From NCBI RefSeq assembly GCF_011492945.1, contig NZ_CP045119.1, positions 1,550,001-1,614,000 on the forward strand: DNA of 64,000 nucleotides, read 5' to 3'. Below, in pieces: positions 1 to 7,303 of the stretch; the first letter of the stretch is position 1, and each line of letters starts with the position of its first letter. Made by a program: the position numbers and the translations under genes. The notes beneath the pieces were generated by a model. It did no database searches. It was not told the DNA's origin and saw only the letters and a list, made by a program, of their open reading frames with translations. The stretch is from Rubrobacter tropicus. Lineage in GTDB: Bacteria > Actinomycetota > Rubrobacteria > Rubrobacterales > Rubrobacteraceae.

Positions 1-986
1 ACCACTTTGACGGGTACGCCTCGCGCCAGTAAGAGTGAGATGCACGAATGCCGTAGGTCATGGAATCGGACGGAATGGGGCAGACCGGCACGCTTGAGCA
101 GGGGCTTCCAACTGCGGTTGTGCAAGTTCTGGTGTCCGATGGTCGTACCCCTGGCATTCGGGAAGACCCATTCGGATATACGCTCGCTGCGCGTGGCGGC
201 GTTGACCCTATGCTGACGTAGTGCCGATACTGCCAGCTTGGACAGTCGGATGGTGCGGCGTCCCGCGTTCGTCTTCGGGGGACTGACGACGCCCTCGTAC
301 ACACTTCGATTGACGCGCAACGTGCCGCCGTCCATGTCAACATCCTTCCACTGTAGGCCGATAAGCTCGCCCTGACGCATCCCCGTAGTTGTCGCCAGCA
401 CGTACAGAGCGTGGAGCTTGTCGCCTCGTGATGCGTCGAGCAGGGTACGCATCTGGTCTTGCGTGAGCGGGTCAATCTCCGTCTTGACCTGACGCGGCGG
501 TATGGCGGCGTCGGCCACGTTCCTTGATAGAAGTTGAAGCCGTACCGCGTCCTTCAACGCCTTGCGTATGGTCACGTGGATGTACCGCACCCGTCGAGGG
601 GACAGCCCCGCGTCGAGCTTCTGACGATACAGTCTCTCAAGCTGCATGGCGTTGAGCTTGTCGAGCTTCGTGCCTCCGAGTGTCGGCTTTATGTGGAGTC
701 TGACGATGGCCTCGTATGGCTTGAACGTCCCCGGCCTGACGTTTCCGCGTATGGCCTCCAACCAACGGTCCATGTACTTCTCTACGCTCAACCCTTCCGA
801 GTGGGCAGCTACGCCCTCGTCGCGGTCCTGGAGCTTTTTGCGGACGGCTGCTTTCATCTCCGTCTTGGTCATGGTCTTGCTGCTGATGTAGCGCGTCTTG
901 CCGTGGGCATCCTCGTACACGCCCACTATGCGCCCGTCGGCACGCTTGAACACGCTGCCTTCTCCGTTGCCCCGTTTCTTGGTCAT
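1..986 (-). CDS. int: Tyrosine site-specific integrase (phage type), 3' end beyond the window
   Basis: A continuous frame runs from ATG at 986 down to base 1 with no stop, giving 329 residues; the C-terminus lies outside the window. Residues 1-60 look like the AP2-like arm-binding domain of phage integrases (GEGSVFKR, then a Tyr/Ile strand). A SAM-like core-binding domain follows at about 60-150, and then the catalytic domain. Box I is seen as GMRQGELIGLQW (catalytic Arg204), a Lys is at about 238, and box II as HDLRHSC (His309, Arg312). The remaining catalytic residues, including the Tyr nucleophile, fall off the edge. Tyrosine recombinases of this type integrate genetic elements, commonly at tRNA genes. 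It starts about 100 bp from tRNA-Lys/tRNA-Glu and its GC content is lower than that of the genes further right, which fits a mobile origin. What element it belongs to cannot be seen. Confidence 0.93.
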   Translation of the reverse strand, partial: MTKKRGNGEGSVFKRADGRIVGVYEDAHGKTRYISSKTMTKTEMKAAVRKKLQDRDEGVAAHSEGLSVEKYMDRWLEAIRGNVRPGTFKPYEAIVRLHIKPTLGGTKLDKLNAMQLERLYRQKLDAGLSPRRVRYIHVTIRKALKDAVRLQLLSRNVADAAIPPRQVKTEIDPLTQDQMRTLLDASRGDKLHALYVLATTTGMRQGELIGLQWKDVDMDGGTLRVNRSVYEGVVSPPKTNAGRRTIRLSKLAVSALRQHRVNAATRSERISEWVFPNARGTTIGHQNLHNRSWKPLLKRAGLPHSVRFHDLRHSCISLLLARGVPVKV

Positions 987-995
987 TTTTCCCCC

Positions 996-1019
996 GGTTA
1001 CTGTCGCGGTTACTGTCAC
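996..1019. repeat. Tandem 12-bp repeat upstream of the integrase
   Basis: Two adjacent 12-mers, GGTTACTGTCGC and GGTTACTGTCAC, differ at one base and end 10 bp before the integrase start codon. Direct repeats in this position are where integrase arm-type or excisionase binding sites usually lie; that role is inferred. Confidence 0.55.
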
Positions 1020-1046
1020 GGCACCAAACCGGGTCCGTCGGGGGTC

Positions 1047-1076
1047 TTGGAAAAGTGGGGAATATGCGGGTAGAAT
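1047..1076 (+). promoter_or_regulatory. Promoter of the tRNA-Lys/tRNA-Glu pair
   Basis: A TTGGAA -35-like hexamer at 1047-1052 and TAGAAT at 1071-1076 are separated by 18 bp. The -10 box ends 12 bp before the first base of tRNA-Lys. The same TAGAAT/TAGACT-type -10 recurs across the window. Confidence 0.6.
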
Positions 1077-1088
1077 CGGGCCGAAGCC

Positions 1089-1160
1089 GGGCCAGTAGCT
1101 CAGTGGCAGAGCAGGGGACTTTTAATCCTCGTGTCGAAGGTTCGATCCCTTCCTGGCTCA
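1089..1160 (+). tRNA. tRNA-Lys (anticodon TTT)
   Basis: All four arms fold. The acceptor stem GGGCCAG pairs with CTGGCTC (one G-T), the anticodon loop is CTTTTAA, and the T-arm contains TTCGATC. The discriminator is A and no CCA is encoded. It is followed after 3 nt by tRNA-Glu, so the two are probably cotranscribed. Confidence 0.96.
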
Positions 1161-1163
1161 CGG

Positions 1164-1236
1164 GCCCCCATCGTCTAGAGGCCCAGGACACCGCCCTTTC
1201 AAGGCGGCGGCACGGGTTCGAATCCCGTTGGGGGCA
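1164..1236 (+). tRNA. tRNA-Glu (anticodon TTC)
   Basis: The acceptor stem GCCCCCA pairs perfectly with TGGGGGC. The anticodon loop is CTTTCAA and the T-loop TTCGAAT. The 3' half recurs in diverged form at 3711-3750, and a perfect 13-bp inverted repeat begins at its last base, so its 3' end is a candidate integration target. Confidence 0.96.
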
Positions 1237-1305
1237 CTACCTTGCGCCTCGCCGTTTATCAACGGCATCCAGCTCAACTAAAGGAAAAGCTCGGCGCAAG
1301 GTAGT
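1236..1305. repeat. 13-bp inverted repeat at the tRNA-Glu 3' end
   Basis: ACTACCTTGCGCC (1236-1248) is the exact reverse complement of GGCGCAAGGTAGT (1293-1305). The 44-nt interior holds another perfect hairpin, GCCGTT-TATC-AACGGC (1251-1266). It can be read as a structured transcript end, a tRNA terminator or an att-site arm region. From here to 1414 no gene is visible. Confidence 0.6.
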
Positions 1306-1414
1306 TCCGGGACGGTGCCCTGAACCCCGATCCGAAGGCGTCCGTTCGCCCGAACTAAGCCCCGGTAGTCGTCAGGGTTGTCGTCAAACGCTCCGGGTTA
1401 GGGTCAAAGTGGGG

Positions 1415-2221
1415 TCAAGATTTCGGACCAGAATAGTCGGACCTCAACGCGGCCAAGAAGTCTGGTACGTGTCTCGACCACGATTCCAATACGGGGTCGC
1501 TTTCGGTTCCTTTGCTGTGGGCTTTGACCAACTGGTGTTCAAGGCCGCGAAAGACATTCCTCACGTACAGGGCTTCGTTTACGAGCGACTGTATGAAGTC
1601 GAACGTTTCTTTCAGTTCTTCTTTCGGGGGCAGGCCGCCTGTTGACTCGCTGCGTCGGTCTTGCTCGGTCCACCAACTATGGATGAACTCGTTCCTCATG
1701 CCGACGAACTTGGACAGTCGTGCTTCAAAGTCGGGACCAAATATCCCGCTTTTCCTCAAAGCGTGTGCGACGTGTCCGGGTGTCTGCCTTCGCCTTTTTG
1801 GGTCAGGAGACGTGAAGTCTTCAAGCGTCAGATTGAGCCCTTTTAACGGTAATGCAGTGCAGCAGAATTTGATGTGGTGTTCGATGGTTTGCAGGAGTAT
1901 CAATGTTGCGCCTGCTTTGTTGAGGACGATATCCCGAAGTTTGCGAAGTTGCAGGATGTCCTTGATGAACTTGTCTATCGCCTCTTCTCCGAAGAACTCT
2001 TTGCCTTGGTTGAGGCAATCTCCGATAGCGAAGTTCACATGGTCGTCTAGATGGGCGCTTCGGGTCCCTAGCCCCAACAGGTAGGCGAACACTACGGAGA
2101 ACTCTTCCCACGTCGGGGTTCGTGTGAAGTTCATCGCGCTCGGATGCATCTCGACTCCCACGCGCTTGAGGTAATCGAGTTCGTCATCGTCCAACAGGTC
2201 CCATCGGGTCATATCGTTCAC
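1415..2221 (-). CDS. Hypothetical protein with a HEPN-like RX4H motif
   Basis: 268 residues, starting at GTG 2221 behind an AAGGAG Shine-Dalgarno. I do not recognise the family over its full length. The C-terminal half is helical and contains GMRNEFIHSWW, with Arg176 and His181 in the RX4H spacing typical of HEPN ribonucleases, which act in toxin-antitoxin, abortive-infection and CRISPR systems. A HEPN assignment is therefore an inference from one motif. The gene is clearly AT-richer than the genes to the right and lies alone between a tRNA-Glu gene and a tRNA-Glu-like 3' fragment. This suggests acquired, possibly defensive, cargo. No antitoxin-like partner (MNT or small HTH) is visible on either side. 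Confidence 0.72.
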   Translation of the reverse strand: MNDMTRWDLLDDDELDYLKRVGVEMHPSAMNFTRTPTWEEFSVVFAYLLGLGTRSAHLDDHVNFAIGDCLNQGKEFFGEEAIDKFIKDILQLRKLRDIVLNKAGATLILLQTIEHHIKFCCTALPLKGLNLTLEDFTSPDPKRRRQTPGHVAHALRKSGIFGPDFEARLSKFVGMRNEFIHSWWTEQDRRSESTGGLPPKEELKETFDFIQSLVNEALYVRNVFRGLEHQLVKAHSKGTESDPVLESWSRHVPDFLAALRSDYSGPKS

Positions 2222-2932
2222 AAACTCCTTGGGCTACCTGTAACCGTTTTCGGGTTCGCTCCACTTGGATTGTACGCGGCTAAGATGTTGGCGGTCTGGA
2301 ACTGGAAAACAAACGGGTGCTTGCTACACGGTCTGCCTCATGTGCGTGCGCGTCGTGCGTGGGTGCGCGTTCAAGAGGCCATTCGGATTGCGTATGTATG
2401 GTATGCCTGAACTGTAGGCTAGGGTAAGATAGCAACACATAGCAATAGGTTGTTGCTATCGTGGTGAACGGTGGCGATGTACGAGGGTAGGGAAGAGGGC
2501 AGGCCACACGATATATGCAGGTAGCTGGATGGTTGTGCGCTATGACTTCCGAGAATTCGCGTGAGTATACGTGGATGTAGTGAGTATATGCTTTGCTTAT
2601 CAGCAATACTCTGCATCAGGGATGATATGACGTACTACGGATAAGCTCCATTCTCCGAAGTTAGCTTTCCGCTTTGCGGAGTTCTAACAAGTTCGCATAG
2701 CCCCGGATCGACACTTGTTAGCGTACTGGACTAAGATCGACGCTCGTCGGGAATCGTCCCCACTTGCTCGTGATACTCGTGGAAGGTGTGCCCCTCTGTG
2801 GCGTCCCTGGAGCATAGGACCGAGGCCGAGCGTCTTAGAAAGGCGTAGAGAAGCCGCCGTCCATGAGTATCTTTAAGGTATGGACCGTGGATCAAGAAAT
2901 CAGGAGTGGGAGAGCCTGCACAGGAGGGAACG
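2222..2932. other. AT-richer non-coding stretch with inverted repeats
   Basis: I see no credible gene in these 711 bp; the short frames on both strands have no family resemblance or ribosome site. GC content is well below that of the rest of the window. It contains a perfect 10-bp inverted repeat GATAGCAACA/TGTTGCTATC (2428-2460), a short hairpin TCCGC-TTT-GCGGA (2668-2680) and a perfect 9-bp inverted repeat CTAACAAGT/ACTTGTTAG (2684-2721). It looks like the remains or control region of a foreign element. Confidence 0.5.
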
Positions 2933-3367
2933 ATGAGCGCAAGGAAGGCCACGCAGAAGTCCAAGGGATTCACGGACGAGGAACGGGCCGCGATGAAGGA
3001 GCGCGCCAGGGAGCAGAAGGCGGAAGCGCAGAAGGAGGATGGGGAACGCGCCGTACTCGCGAAGATCGCCGAGATGCGGGGGCCGGATCGCGCCATGGCC
3101 GAGCGGCTCCATGGGATCATCAAGGCCAGCGCGCCAGACCTCTCGCCGAGAACCTGGTACGGGATGCCCGCGTACGCCGAGGACGGCAAGGTCGTCTGCT
3201 TTTTCCAGAGCGCTGAGAAGTTCAACACGAGGTACGCGACGTTCAGCTTCAGCGACAGGGCGAACCTCGACGAAGGCGCCATGTGGCCGACCTCCTTCGC
3301 GCTAAAGGAGTTGACCGCCACCGAAGAGGCAAAGATCGGCGCGCTCGTGAAGAGGGCGGTGGGCTGA
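2933..3367 (+). CDS. DUF1801 (YdhG-like) family protein
   Basis: 144 residues. The start ATG at 2933 is preceded by AGGAGGG at the right distance; an earlier in-frame ATG at 2906 has no such site. The first 45 residues are Lys/Glu-rich and helical. The rest matches the DUF1801 pattern: a helix with [21 protein letters not shown], then DGKVVCFF, then a strand with ATFSFS, and a closing helix. The biochemical role of this family is not established. It stands alone, has normal high GC unlike the islet just upstream, and is followed by about 340 bp with no gene. Confidence 0.8.
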   Translation: MSARKATQKSKGFTDEERAAMKERAREQKAEAQKEDGERAVLAKIAEMRGPDRAMAERLHGIIKASAPDLSPRTWYGMPAYAEDGKVVCFFQSAEKFNTRYATFSFSDRANLDEGAMWPTSFALKELTATEEAKIGALVKRAVG

Positions 3368-3710
3368 GCCAGCTCCTGAGCCCCGCTCCCCGCCTGGTCA
3401 CGACGACCGCGAAGGAGAACCAGACTACTGCCCAAAGGCGGCGCCGCCTGATAGATGGAGACTCGACGAGCATGGCCACGAGGACGCACACGCGGTCGCC
3501 TGCGCCGCACGTTGCCGACAGCCACGATCCGCGTGCACGGCGCGCGAGAACACCCCGATAATTCGACGCAGTGCGCGCGATGCCCGTGCCGATTCACCCA
3601 AGTTTCTAGAAGTCGGGTTCTCGGGACTTCTCCTGAGCACTACCGCCCCAAGTGCACTTAACTCCCGCAAACCCGCTGGTATACTGGGTTTCGGAAAGTG
3701 TCCTCACGCA
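3368..3710. other. Intergenic region without a recognisable gene
   Basis: Only short overlapping frames without family resemblance or ribosome sites are present. A TATACT -10-like hexamer at 3680-3685 lies about 25 bp before the tRNA fragment and could be the relic promoter of a tRNA gene. Confidence 0.4.
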
Positions 3711-3750
3711 GCCTTTCGCGGCGGCACGGGTTCGAATCCCGTCGGGGGCA
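3711..3750 (+). pseudogene. 3' fragment of a tRNA-Glu-like gene
   Basis: From CCTTTC onward this stretch matches the 3' half of tRNA-Glu at 1164-1236. It covers the anticodon-arm remnant, the complete T-arm with TTCGAAT and the acceptor strand CGGGGGC-A, with a 2-nt gap and one substitution. No 5' half pairs with it. Such fragments are typical att scars left when an element integrates at a tRNA 3' end, but a tRNA gene that lost its 5' half (it still has an upstream TATACT) is equally possible. The CGGGGGC end would need a GCCCCCG 5' strand, so the source may be another Glu isoacceptor. Confidence 0.72.
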
Positions 3751-3757
3751 CGTATTA

Positions 3758-3833
3758 GCCGGTCAGCCCGGTCAGCACCCCAGCTAGTCAGCAAGAGCTG
3801 ACAGGCTGAAATGCTGACCAGCTGAAGTGCTAG
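3758..3833. repeat. Intergenic GCTGA/TCAGC repeat (locus 1)
   Basis: A run of TCAGC units (GTCAGCACC, TAGTCAGC) is followed by their complements (GAGCTGACAGGCTGAAATGCTGACC), forming a loose palindrome just before tRNA-Val. It belongs to the family described in the findings. Confidence 0.65.
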
Positions 3834-3836
3834 TAC

Positions 3837-3908
3837 GGGCGATTAGCTCAGGGGTAGAGCACCTCCCTTACAAGGAGGGGGTCGCTGGTTCGAACCCAGC
3901 ATCGCCCA
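3837..3908 (+). tRNA. tRNA-Val (anticodon TAC)
   Basis: The acceptor stem GGGCGAT pairs with ATCGCCC. The anticodon loop reads CTTACAA and the T-loop TTCGAAC. The discriminator is A and no CCA is encoded. Confidence 0.96.
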
Positions 3909-3910
3909 CT

Positions 3911-3958
3911 GGGGGGCCTTCGGCCCCGCTTTTAGCTATCAGCTTTCAGCCGCTAGCA
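3911..3958. repeat. Hairpin plus intergenic repeat (locus 2)
   Basis: GGGGGCC-TT-CGGCCCC just after tRNA-Val is a likely terminator stem. It is followed by TTTTAGCTATCAGC and TTTCAGCCGCTAGC, half-sites of the window's intergenic repeat family. Confidence 0.55.
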
Positions 3959-3988
3959 ATTATAGTTGGGAAGGATCTCAGGACCGCT

Positions 3989-5068
3989 ATGGGTGTGAAG
4001 TTTGTGGAGAACGGGTTGACGTTCGACGACGTTTTGATCGTGCCCAAAAGGTCTTCGGTTTTCTCCCGCAAGGACGTCTCGCTGAAGACCCGTCTGGTTG
4101 GGGACCTGACGCTGGAGTTGCCGATCATCAGCGCGAACATGGACACCGTTACGGAGCTTGCGATGGCGACGGCCATGGCCGAGGCGGGGGGGATGGGTGT
4201 GATCCACCGCTTCGTGGAAGACCCCGAGACGCACGCGGACTGGGTGGGCCGCACCCCGGGCCACCGCTTTATGGCCGTCGGCGTCAAGCCGGCCGACCTC
4301 GGGAAGATTTCGATGGTCGATGGGCTCGACGGCGTGGTCATAGACGTGGCCCACGGCCACAGCGACCGCGTGACGGAGATGATCTTTGAGGTCCGTGAAA
4401 GGTTTCCCGAACTATGGGTCGTGGCCGGCAACGTGGCCACCGCCGAGGGCGCGTGGGACTTGCTAGAGGCCGGCGCCCACGCGATAAAGGTCGGGGTGGG
4501 CCCCGGCGCCGTGTGCACGACGCGCATCGTTACGGGTTGCGGCGTGCCGCAGCTCACGGCGATCCTCAAGGTCAGGGCGGCGCTCGACCGCTGGTGGGAC
4601 GCCGAGCGCCGCAAGGCGCGCCCGCGCGTCCTCCACCCGCCGGCCCTGATCGCCGACGGCGGCATCCGCAACTCGGGCGACATCGCCAAGGCGCTCGTGG
4701 CCGGCGCCGATACCGTCATGATCGGCTCCCTCTTCGCCGGCACGGACGAGGCGCCCGGGGCCGTGATCCGGGAGAACGGACAGGCTTTCAAGCTCTACCG
4801 CGGCATGGCCTCCCGGGGCGCGATGGATCGCGTCGGCACGGACCGCACCCCGGAGGGCGTCTCGACCCTCATCCCCCACAAGGGCTCCGTGAGGACCCTC
4901 ATCACCCAACTCGAAGGCGGCATCCGCTCCGCCCTGAGCTACTGCAACTCCGCCTCCATAGCCGACCTCCACGAACAAACGATCGAGATGGTAAAGGTGA
5001 GCCCGCCTCCGTGCGAGAAAACAGCCCCCACGCGCTCTCCCTCTCCCGGCCCAACCGCAATAGCCTAA
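3989..5068 (+). CDS. guaB: IMP dehydrogenase / GMP reductase family enzyme, no CBS domains
   Basis: 359 residues. The start ATG at 3989 follows a GGATCTCAGGA ribosome site; the frame continues upstream through tRNA-Val, which is not coding. The TIM-barrel IMPDH/GMPR signature is clear: [11 protein letters not shown] near the N-terminus, the SANMDTVT loop, [11 protein letters not shown] with the catalytic Cys176, [10 protein letters not shown] for phosphate binding, and the flap [14 protein letters not shown] oxidises IMP to XMP, while GMP reductase runs GMP to IMP. The Cys loop (GPGAVCTTR) is closer to IMPDH than to the usual GMPR form. The CBS pair found between strands in canonical IMPDH (about 490 aa) is absent, which explains the short length. 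It may be a GuaB paralogue rather than the main IMPDH. Confidence 0.88.
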   Translation: MGVKFVENGLTFDDVLIVPKRSSVFSRKDVSLKTRLVGDLTLELPIISANMDTVTELAMATAMAEAGGMGVIHRFVEDPETHADWVGRTPGHRFMAVGVKPADLGKISMVDGLDGVVIDVAHGHSDRVTEMIFEVRERFPELWVVAGNVATAEGAWDLLEAGAHAIKVGVGPGAVCTTRIVTGCGVPQLTAILKVRAALDRWWDAERRKARPRVLHPPALIADGGIRNSGDIAKALVAGADTVMIGSLFAGTDEAPGAVIRENGQAFKLYRGMASRGAMDRVGTDRTPEGVSTLIPHKGSVRTLITQLEGGIRSALSYCNSASIADLHEQTIEMVKVSPPPCEKTAPTRSPSPGPTAIA

Positions 5069-5105
5069 AAAGCTGACCGCCGAAGGCTGACGGCTGACAG
5101 CTTCT
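5069..5105. repeat. Intergenic repeat (locus 3)
   Basis: AAGCTGACCGCCGAAGGCTGACGG followed by CTGACAGCTT, immediately 3' of the IMPDH-family gene. Confidence 0.55.
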
Positions 5106-5131
5106 TTGTTACACTCCCGTCTGCCCTTCGC

Positions 5132-5205
<74 letters not shown>

Positions 5206-5209
5206 CCAG

Positions 5210-5246
5210 TTTAGCTTTTAGCGGTCAGCTTTCGGCTTTCAGCTTC
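5210..5246. repeat. Intergenic repeat (locus 4)
   Basis: TTTAGCTTTTAGCGGTCAGC followed by TTTCGGCTTTCAGCTT, directly after tRNA-Asp. Confidence 0.55.
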
Positions 5247-5364
5247 CTGGCCTGGAGGAAGAGCTTTCTTCGCCGCCGTTTTCGCTTCGCAATGATGGGG
5301 TAACGTGGCCCGGATGTGTCCGGCGTAGCTTTGTGGGGGCGGAGATCGGGGCGGTCCAGACGCG

Positions 5365-5565
5365 ATGAAGCGCGAGCTTGCGGAAGAACCCAAAAACGAC
5401 GCGGATCTCATCTCCGAGATGGGCAGGGAGCGCATGGCGCTCCGGGCCAGAAACGCCACGGTCCTACTCACGGCGGCCTGCTCTTTCGTCTGCCTGGGCG
5501 CGGCCCTGGCCGGTTTTACCGGGTTTGTCCTCTCCGTCACCGTGGCAGGGCGCCTTCGGTGGTAA
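5365..5565 (+). CDS. Small hypothetical membrane protein
   Basis: 66 residues. A charged N-terminal 28 residues is followed by one long hydrophobic stretch (from TVLLTAACSF to LSVTVAG), which could span the membrane once or as a tight hairpin. There is no strong ribosome site at ATG 5365. It sits between tRNA-Asp and thioredoxin, ending 42 bp before the trxA start. No family is recognised, and it could be a chance frame. Confidence 0.4.
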   Translation: MKRELAEEPKNDADLISEMGRERMALRARNATVLLTAACSFVCLGAALAGFTGFVLSVTVAGRLRW

Positions 5566-5607
5566 AAATATACTGATATTCAGATGAGAGATTCCAGGAG
5601 GTATGTT

Positions 5608-5946
5608 GTGTCCGATCCCGTAGCCGTTACTATCGACACGTTCGAGGAAGAGGTTTTGAAGTCGGAGGTGCCCGTGCTGGTCGACTTCTGGGCTGAGTGG
5701 TGCGGTCCCTGCCGGCAGGTCGCGCCGGTGATGGATGAGATCGCGCGCGACTACGAGGGCTCCGTGAAGGTGGCGAAGGTGGACGTGGACGCGGAGTCCG
5801 CGCTCGCGGGCCACTTCGGCATCTCCAGCATCCCGACCATAGCCCTCTTCGAGCCCGGCGAGCAGCCAAAGGCCGTCATGGGCGCCCTTCCCAAGGAGAT
5901 GCTCGAGTCAGCCTTCGAGTTGGGGCGGTTCCAGAAGGCGGTGTAA
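5608..5946 (+). CDS. trxA: Thioredoxin
   Basis: 112 residues. GTG 5608 lies 6 nt after a perfect AGGAGG; an earlier in-frame ATG at 5584 has no such site. The sequence has the thioredoxin fold with the redox centre WCGPC at residues 31-35, the buried DFW before it and the cis-proline in SSIPT. It reduces protein disulfides in the cytoplasm using NADPH through thioredoxin reductase. An AT-rich TAAAAATATACTGATATT promoter-like stretch precedes it. A strong hairpin follows at 5969-5999. Confidence 0.95.
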   Translation: MSDPVAVTIDTFEEEVLKSEVPVLVDFWAEWCGPCRQVAPVMDEIARDYEGSVKVAKVDVDAESALAGHFGISSIPTIALFEPGEQPKAVMGALPKEMLESAFELGRFQKAV

Positions 5947-5968
5947 GAGGCCTGGCCACCGCGCCAGC

Positions 5969-5999
5969 GGGACACCACGACCGAAAATCGTGGTGTCCC
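5969..5999 (+). terminator. 12-bp hairpin after trxA that resembles the tRNA-Phe anticodon arm
   Basis: GGGACACCACGA and TCGTGGTGTCCC form a perfect stem with loop CCGAAAA. It can terminate trxA but has no T-tract. The loop and 3' arm match 19 of 21 bases of the tRNA-Phe anticodon region 80 bp downstream; see findings. Confidence 0.6.
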
Positions 6000-6050
6000 C
6001 TGCCGCTTGATAGCCCCCGTCTCGTAACGTAGAATCTCCACGCTTTCCCC

Positions 6051-6123
6051 GGCGGGATAGCTCAGTTGGTAGAGCACATGACTGAAAATCATGGTGTCCC
6101 GGGTTCGAATCCCGGTCCCGCCA
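6051..6123 (+). tRNA. tRNA-Phe (anticodon GAA)
   Basis: The acceptor GGCGGGA pairs with TCCCGCC. The anticodon loop is CTGAAAA, the T-loop TTCGAAT and the discriminator A, with no encoded CCA. Confidence 0.96.
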
Positions 6124-6261
6124 CTTCTTGATTTCCTGCGAATCGCGAGGTTCGTGGCCGCCTTGAGGACCACGACCTGTTCGCGCCGTTCCCCAAGCGG
6201 ATGACCGGTCAGGAAGTGAAGTGCATCGAGCGGCGCAAAGACGCGTTGCGTTCGCTGGGCC

Positions 6262-6759
6262 TTATGAGGTCTGCTCCGGAGGCGGCGGTATATCGACTCC
6301 GTACCTGGCTGCGGCCGCCATGACCTTCTCGATGTCCGGGGGACCGGGTGGGGGGGAAGCGTCCCCCGCCGCCGGCTCGCCGGCCTCCAGGAAGAACCTC
6401 TCCAGGCCCCCGGGCGTGATGACGCCCAGCATCCTGGAAGGCGCCGCGCCGACGTTCATCCAGGTGTGCAGGATGCCCCTCGGGGCGTAGACGCACGACC
6501 CCGCGCCCGCCGGGATACTATCCTCGCCCACGAGGAACTCCACCTCCCCCTCCAACACGTAGAGCGTCTCGTCTTCGTTTAGGTGGGAGTGCGGGGGCGG
6601 TCCGCCGCCGGGCGGGGTCGTCTCCTCGACCAACGAGTACGCCCCGCCGGTGTCCTCGCTCGAGAGCTTCACCTCGATCAGGTCGCCCACCAGCCACACC
6701 GAGCGGCCTCCGCCAGGCGGCACCTTCACCGGCCCCTTTCCCCTCGCCTCTGTGTCCAT
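6262..6759 (-). CDS. Cupin-domain protein
   Basis: 165 residues. ATG 6759 has GGGAGG 7 nt upstream; the 25 residues of open frame before it are not needed. The cupin motifs are visible: PPPHSHLNEDETLYVLEGEVEF (metal-binding His, His and Glu) and the second motif PRGILHTWMN (last His). Single-domain cupins of this size are often quercetinase-like dioxygenases or small-molecule sensors. Substrate cannot be told. The C-terminal 40 residues are Pro/Gly-rich. Confidence 0.85.
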   Translation of the reverse strand: MDTEARGKGPVKVPPGGGRSVWLVGDLIEVKLSSEDTGGAYSLVEETTPPGGGPPPHSHLNEDETLYVLEGEVEFLVGEDSIPAGAGSCVYAPRGILHTWMNVGAAPSRMLGVITPGGLERFFLEAGEPAAGDASPPPGPPDIEKVMAAAARYGVDIPPPPEQTS

Positions 6760-7024
6760 CTTCGTCCTCCCTTCCCGGCCCGAACTTCGCCACCAGTGTG
6801 CCGGATTTCGCGGGGAGGCGCATACCAGGCGCATACCGCGAAAGGGCTATCTTGGAGCTTGTTCGCCTACCTTCCGGTAAGGTGAGCCTTCTCTGAACCT
6901 CGCGCTGATGGGTTTTTCGGAGGTTGGCCTTGCAAGGAGATGCGCCGCTATTGTGACAGAGGTATCATGGGTCCGGGTGAAAGACAAGACCTGCTCTTGC
7001 GCGGTGGGGAAAGGAGGAACAGCG

Positions 7025-7303
7025 ATGTTGTTCGTGGCGCTGCTCAAGACCCGAGGTACTGCTACCTTCCAAGAAGGGGTCGCCCGCCGGATGCAATGGG
7101 ACTACCCGGAGGGCGTGAGGGTCCTTGGCGAGTACTGGCTCGAAACCGAGCACCCGAGGGTCGTCTCCGTCATGGAAGCGGATAGCATGGACGCCTTCGG
7201 CCAGATAAGGATGCAATGGGCCGACATGTTCGAGATTGAGGTGTTCCCCGCCGTGACGGGTGAGCAGGGCATGGAGATGGCCAGGCAGGCCATGCCCGGG
7301 TAG
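7025..7303 (+). CDS. DUF3303-like small protein
   Basis: 92 residues from ATG 7025, which follows AAGGAGG by 8 nt. The pattern MLFVALLKT, a helix, then YPEGVRVLGEYWLETEHPRVVSVMEAD and a second half ending FEIEVFPAVTGEQG resembles the ferredoxin-like DUF3303 family, whose function is unknown. It stands alone. Confidence 0.7.
   Translation: MLFVALLKTRGTATFQEGVARRMQWDYPEGVRVLGEYWLETEHPRVVSVMEADSMDAFGQIRMQWADMFEIEVFPAVTGEQGMEMARQAMPG

Noticed and set aside
637-1191. A 184-codon minus-strand frame over the integrase start and the tRNAs
   Set aside because: It is a shifted frame of the integrase and runs through both tRNA genes; the correct frame shows all integrase motifs.
2280-2616. Two minus-strand frames of 108 and 65 codons in the AT-rich islet
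   Set aside because: They overlap each other in different frames, contain long tracts of Thr/His/Pro/Ser unlike real proteins, and have no ribosome site.
6946-7024. Longer N-terminus of the DUF3303-like protein from 6908
   Set aside because: The extra 39 residues do not fit the family, and AAGGAGG before ATG 7025 sets the start.
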